In this document: piece by piece, positions 60,939-64,000 of the stretch
Layout of the letters: the number at the start of each line of letters is the position of its first letter
Position numbering within the stretch: position 1 is the first letter of the stretch
Assembly (NCBI GenBank): GCA_963739175.1
Contig: CAVTZH010000001.1
Location: 1 to 64,000 of the forward strand
Reading direction: 5' to 3'
Length of the DNA: 64,000 bases
Source: VAZQ01 sp963739175
Lineage (GTDB): Bacteria; Pseudomonadota; Alphaproteobacteria; Rhizobiales; Xanthobacteraceae
Notes under the pieces: generated by a model
The model's input: only the letters and a program-made list of their open reading frames with translations
Told to the model about the DNA's origin: nothing
The model's database searches: none
Position numbers and translations under genes: made by a program

Positions 60939-61916
60939 ATGCCGCTCCCCCGCCGACGATTTCTGCATCTGACCGCGGGTGCCGCCGCGCTTTCGCTCGC
61001 GCCGACGTTTGCACGCGCGCAATCCTATCCGACTCGGCCGGTGCGCCTGATCGTCGGCTTTCCCGCCGGCGGCGTCGGCGACGTGCTCGCGCGGCTGATC
61101 GGACAATGGCTGTCGGACCGGCTCGGCCAGCCGGTCGTCATCGAGAACCGGCCGGGCGCCGCCACCAACCTCGCGACCGAGGCGGTCGTGCGCTCGACGC
61201 CCGACGGCCATACGCTGTTGTGGATCACCGCCGCGAACGCGATCAACGCATCGCTCTACGACAAGCTCAGCTTCAATTTCATCCGGGATATCAACCCAGT
61301 CGCGAGCCTTGTCCGGGCACCGGGCGTGATGGAGGTGAACCCGGCGGTCCCCGCCAAATCGATTCCTGAATTCATTGCCTATGCGAAAGCCAATCCCGGC
61401 AAGATCAACCTGGCGTCGAGCGGCCTGGGAACGGTCAGCCACGTGGCTGGCGAACTGTTCAAGATCATGGCCGGTGTCGACATGCTGCACGTGCCGTATC
61501 GCGGCGCGGCGCCGGCGCTGACCGACCTGATCAGCGGTCAGGTCCAGGTCATGATCCTGCCGATCACCTCGTCGATCGAACACATCAAGGCCGGGCGGCT
61601 GCGCGCGCTGGGCGTGACCACTGCGACCCGGCTGGAGGTCGTGCCGGACATTCCGACCGTGGCCGAGTTCCTGCCGGGTTACGACGTGAGCGATTGGACC
61701 GGTATCGGCGTCCCCAGGGGCACGCCCCCCGAGATCGTCGACAAGCTCAATACGGAAATCAGCGCCGCCCTCGACGATCCCAAGATCAAGGCGCGCTTCG
61801 CCGAGCTTGGCAGCCAGCTGATGCCGATGTCGCGCGCGGCCTTTAGCAAGCTGATCGCCGACGAGACCGCGAAGTGGGCGAAGGTGGTCAAGTCCGCGGG
61901 GCTCAAGCCCGAATAG
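60939..61916 (+). CDS. Tripartite tricarboxylate transporter substrate-binding protein (Bug/TctC)
   Basis: The ATG at 60939 gives a twin-arginine signal (MPLPRRRFLHLTAGAAALSL) and 325 residues; the frame upstream overlaps the previous gene and is discarded. Motifs: YPTRPVRLIVGFPAGGVGDV, VIENRPGAATNLATEAVVRS, DGHTLLWITAANAINASLY and VPDIPTVAEFLPGYDVSDWT. Tandem arrangement with the preceding Bug gene (31-32% identity-type relatedness would be expected for the family; not measured) suggests an old duplication. Confidence 0.92.
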   Translation: MPLPRRRFLHLTAGAAALSLAPTFARAQSYPTRPVRLIVGFPAGGVGDVLARLIGQWLSDRLGQPVVIENRPGAATNLATEAVVRSTPDGHTLLWITAANAINASLYDKLSFNFIRDINPVASLVRAPGVMEVNPAVPAKSIPEFIAYAKANPGKINLASSGLGTVSHVAGELFKIMAGVDMLHVPYRGAAPALTDLISGQVQVMILPITSSIEHIKAGRLRALGVTTATRLEVVPDIPTVAEFLPGYDVSDWTGIGVPRGTPPEIVDKLNTEISAALDDPKIKARFAELGSQLMPMSRAAFSKLIADETAKWAKVVKSAGLKPE

Positions 61917-61924
61917 CGCCTGTT

Positions 61925-61995
61925 TTGCTGAGCATGATCTTTGTCCGAAAACCGGTTCCCACCCCGGGTCAAGCCCGGGGCATGCTTTTCGGGAC
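61925..61995. repeat. Intergenic palindromic element (GAGCATGATC / CCGAAAACCGGTTCCC type)
   Basis: GAGCATGATCTTTGTCCGAA, then AACCGGTTCCC, CCCGGGTCAAGCCCGGGG and GCATGCTTTTCGGGACCCTC. It resembles the common rhizobial element whose ends are GAGCATGATC and GATCATGCTC around CCGAAAACCGG; here the middle carries a second palindrome. Sits between converging Bug and AbrB-like genes and may serve as a terminator. Confidence 0.7.
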
Positions 61996-61997
61996 CC

Positions 61998-63107
61998 TCA
62001 GTCGTCCGACATCCCCTGCCCCGGCCGCGTCCAGGGCTTCTGCTCGGGTGGCGGCTCGCCTTTGCCGAATGACATCGACTTCGCGAAGATCGCGAGCGAG
62101 AACGTGCAGATCAGCCAGCGCGACAGGTGATGCGCGCCGACATAGACCGGGTCGAGCGTGAGCGCGAGCGCGAGCAGCATCATCTGGTCCTGCGCGCCGG
62201 GCGCGAACGCGATGATCACGTCGGCGGGGCGGAACGGCAGCAGCAGCATGACGAGCAGTGGCGAAGCAGGCGCGACCGTGGCCGCGACCGCGAACGATCC
62301 GATCGCGGCACCGAGATAGTCGACCACGGTGCGCCAGCTCGTGTTGGAGAAGCGCGAGCCCGCGACCGCGCCGATCACGATCACCGCGCCGCCGCCGAGC
62401 CACCAGGGCAGTACCGCATGCACCCAGCCGGTGCCGTGCAGGATGGCGGAGCCCGCCATGGCGCCGAACAGAAGCCCGCCGGGGAATTTCATCCAGCGCA
62501 GCAGCAGCGCCAGCGCGGTCGAGACGACGACCAGGACCACCAGCTCGACCAGCGACGAGCCGCCGGCGGGCTCCGGCGCGCCGATCACGGCGCCCGCGCG
62601 CAAGCCGGACAGCGCGAGGCTGCCCGGCAGCCCGATCATGATCAGCAGCACCCGCATCACCTGCACGATCGCGACGCCGCGCAGGTCGGCCTTGAACTCG
62701 GCCGAGAGCGCGACGACCTGCGCCATCGCGCCCGGCGACGCGCCCAGGAAGGCCGACGCCCAATCCCAGCCGTGGACGAAGCGCAGATAGGACGTGGTGG
62801 CGGCGATCATGCAGATGGTCGCGACCGCCAGCACCGCGATGCTGAGCGGCTAGGTCGCCATGCCCTCGAGCGTCTCGGGCGTGACGATCGCGCCCAGCAG
62901 GATGCCGACCAGCACGAAGCAGACGCGCTGGAACGGCCTCGGCACCTGCATCTGCCGGCCGGCAAGCGCGGCGATCGCCACCGCCAGCACCGAGCCTGAC
63001 ACCAGGCCGGCCGGAATCCCGAGCTTGGCGAAGGTGATGCCGCCCGCCGCGGCGATCAGCAGGGTTTCGAGCGGCGGCAGGACGACATTGCGTGAAGGAA
63101 GTGGCAT
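61998..63107 (-). pseudogene. AbrB family membrane protein (PF05145), in-frame amber stop
   Basis: The first part (63107-62850) runs ETLLIAAAGGITFAKLGIPA, AGLVSGSVLAVAIAALAGRQ and CFVLVGILLGAIVTPETLEG. After GMAT a TAG occurs, and the same frame continues PLSIAVLAVATICMIAATTS, DWASAFLGASPGAMAQVVAL, FPGGLLFGAMAGSAILHGTG and VIIAFAPGAQDQMMLLALAL, the duplicated GxxPGAxxQ/M motif being typical. Full length would be about 369 residues with ten or more helices. One base change (TAG for TGG, Trp) explains it. The family has a role as putative ammonia monooxygenase/transport regulators by name only. Confidence 0.85.
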
Positions 63108-63184
63108 CGTCGCAGATCAATGCCGTGCGCGTGGCAATGCGTCAAATGACACCCATGCAGGGCGCGTATGCCAGGCCGGCGCCG

Positions 63185-63832
63185 CTACGCCGGCGCCGAC
63201 GGCGCTTCGCTGGTCTCAACCTTGGGCATGCGGCCGGCCAATTCGCCCGCCAGCGCCAGCAGGTTCGCGCGCTGCGCGAAGCCTTCGTGGATGTGCTGCA
63301 GCGACAGCGTGAGCTGGTTGCGCAGCGCCGCAAAGTCGTCGGCGCCGAGCTTCGGATGCAGCGGCATGATCGCCAGATAGAAGCCCGAATGGTCGCGCGC
63401 CAGCGCCTCCGGGGTCTTCGGCCACGACCGCGCGAGGTCGTTGAGCGAGCGCTCGAGGTCGGCACGCGCCGCGCGCCATTCCGCCTCGCCGATCGCGCGC
63501 GGGACCGGCCGCCGGTCGAACTGCTCGAGGATCATCGCGATCAGCCCGAACAGCACCGCATGGGCGTGCTCGCCGGCATAGGGACGCAGCGCTCCCTCCG
63601 CCACCGTGCCCACCATCGTCAGCGCGCGCGGGTAGGCCTCCCAGCACGCCTTCTCGAGCGACGCGGCGAATGGCGCGTCGGCAAGCAGCGCCTCGGCGCC
63701 GGCGCCGGCGCGCAGGCGGGAATAATCCAGGACGCAGGATTCGGCGAGGCGGAAGGATTGCTCGTCGATGAAGGCGCCAGCCGTCGTCTGGTCGCGGATC
63801 GCACGACGGCGGAAGTGGTCGATCAAAGCCAT
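63185..63832 (-). CDS. Conserved hypothetical helical protein, 215 aa
   Basis: MALIDHFRRRAIRDQTTAGA leads a wholly helical cytoplasmic protein with CVLDYSRLRAGAGAEALLAD, ACWEAYPRALTMVGTVAEGA, HAHAVLFGLIAMILEQFDRR, RDHSGFYLAIMPLHPKLGAD and LQHIHEGFAQRANLLALAGE. The pattern ('conserved hypothetical' of rhizobia) has no assigned domain to my knowledge. No signal peptide. It is separated from AbrB by about 75 bases. A ribosome-binding site is not obvious before the ATG. Confidence 0.7.
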   Translation of the reverse strand: MALIDHFRRRAIRDQTTAGAFIDEQSFRLAESCVLDYSRLRAGAGAEALLADAPFAASLEKACWEAYPRALTMVGTVAEGALRPYAGEHAHAVLFGLIAMILEQFDRRPVPRAIGEAEWRAARADLERSLNDLARSWPKTPEALARDHSGFYLAIMPLHPKLGADDFAALRNQLTLSLQHIHEGFAQRANLLALAGELAGRMPKVETSEAPSAPA

Positions 63833-63928
63833 GGCCCAACTCCGAACATACGACGGGCGTGCATCAACCGGGCAAATCAGCCTACGCCGAATCCGCGCGT
63901 CTGCAACATCAAAACGGCGGGCGTGGAT

Positions 63929-64000
63929 TTAGCGCCGGCTGCCGATGAATTGCAGCACGATCTCGCGCCGGTGCGGATCGGCGCGGTGCTCGGCGAGATA
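63929..64000 (-). CDS. C-terminal end of a gene cut by the window edge
   Basis: The last 23 codons of a minus-strand frame (YLAEHRADPHRREIVLQFIG and a Ser-Arg-Arg end, then TAA) enter from the right edge. Coding is judged from composition and the proper stop. Too short to assign a family. Confidence 0.45.
   Translation of the reverse strand, partial: YLAEHRADPHRREIVLQFIGSRR

Overview
The window reads as chromosome of an alphaproteobacterium of the order Hyphomicrobiales, close to Bradyrhizobium and its Nitrobacteraceae/Xanthobacteraceae relatives. The pointers are a 5-aminolevulinate synthase (Shemin-type HemA), the hisD-UPF0262-phosphatase-maf-yacG-tRNA-Phe gene string, small families typical of this group (DUF3551, DUF1236, DUF2948, RopB/Omp25-like porin) and many orphan tripartite-tricarboxylate-transporter (Bug/TctC) binding proteins.

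The window has two halves that meet at a tRNA-Phe gene (29898-29973, minus strand). Positions 1-29.9 kb are accessory: lower G+C by eye, many short unrecognised genes, an IS30-family element (22302-23518), gene fragments (resolvase, HWE-type histidine kinase, endonuclease/phosphatase) and, against the tRNA, a Toprim/helicase gene and a large serine recombinase whose last codons lie inside the tRNA gene. This half also carries many matches to the sigma-EcfG (general stress response) promoter, GGAAC-N16/17-CGTT. They precede or lie near a four-gene envelope-stress operon (4598-7327), a DUF2892-like membrane protein, a YihY/BrkB protein, small exported proteins and coiled-coil proteins. A ferritin-like YciE/F protein (DUF892), an AI-2E-family permease with a DUF1206 protein, a short ATP-dependent DNA ligase and a ribbon-helix-helix protein fit the same stress theme.

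Positions 30-64 kb are G+C-rich and mostly housekeeping or catabolic. From left to right they hold yacG, maf, a low-molecular-weight phosphatase, UPF0262, hisD and DUF2948 (minus strand); an exported methyltransferase, an APC permease and a Bug protein (plus); murA; tRNA-Thr; a methyltransferase; and a PurC-PurE fusion resembling animal PAICS. Next come an NCS2 permease with an extra C-terminal domain facing a STAS/anti-sigma-kinase pair, a flavin reductase, an MmgE/PrpD protein, a form-II CoxL-like molybdoenzyme, and a minus-strand catabolic operon (IlvD/Edd dehydratase, dienelactone hydrolase, phosphotriesterase-like hydrolase, isochorismatase). The right end has hemA, a second dienelactone hydrolase, two tandem Bug proteins and an AbrB-type membrane protein.

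Sequence quality matters for reading this window. At least fifteen genes, including essential or widely kept ones such as hisD and maf, are split by single-base shifts while the reading resumes perfectly in the next frame. The density is highest at 50-60 kb. Assembly indels explain this better than gene decay, so most 'pseudogenes' here should be treated as probably intact genes.
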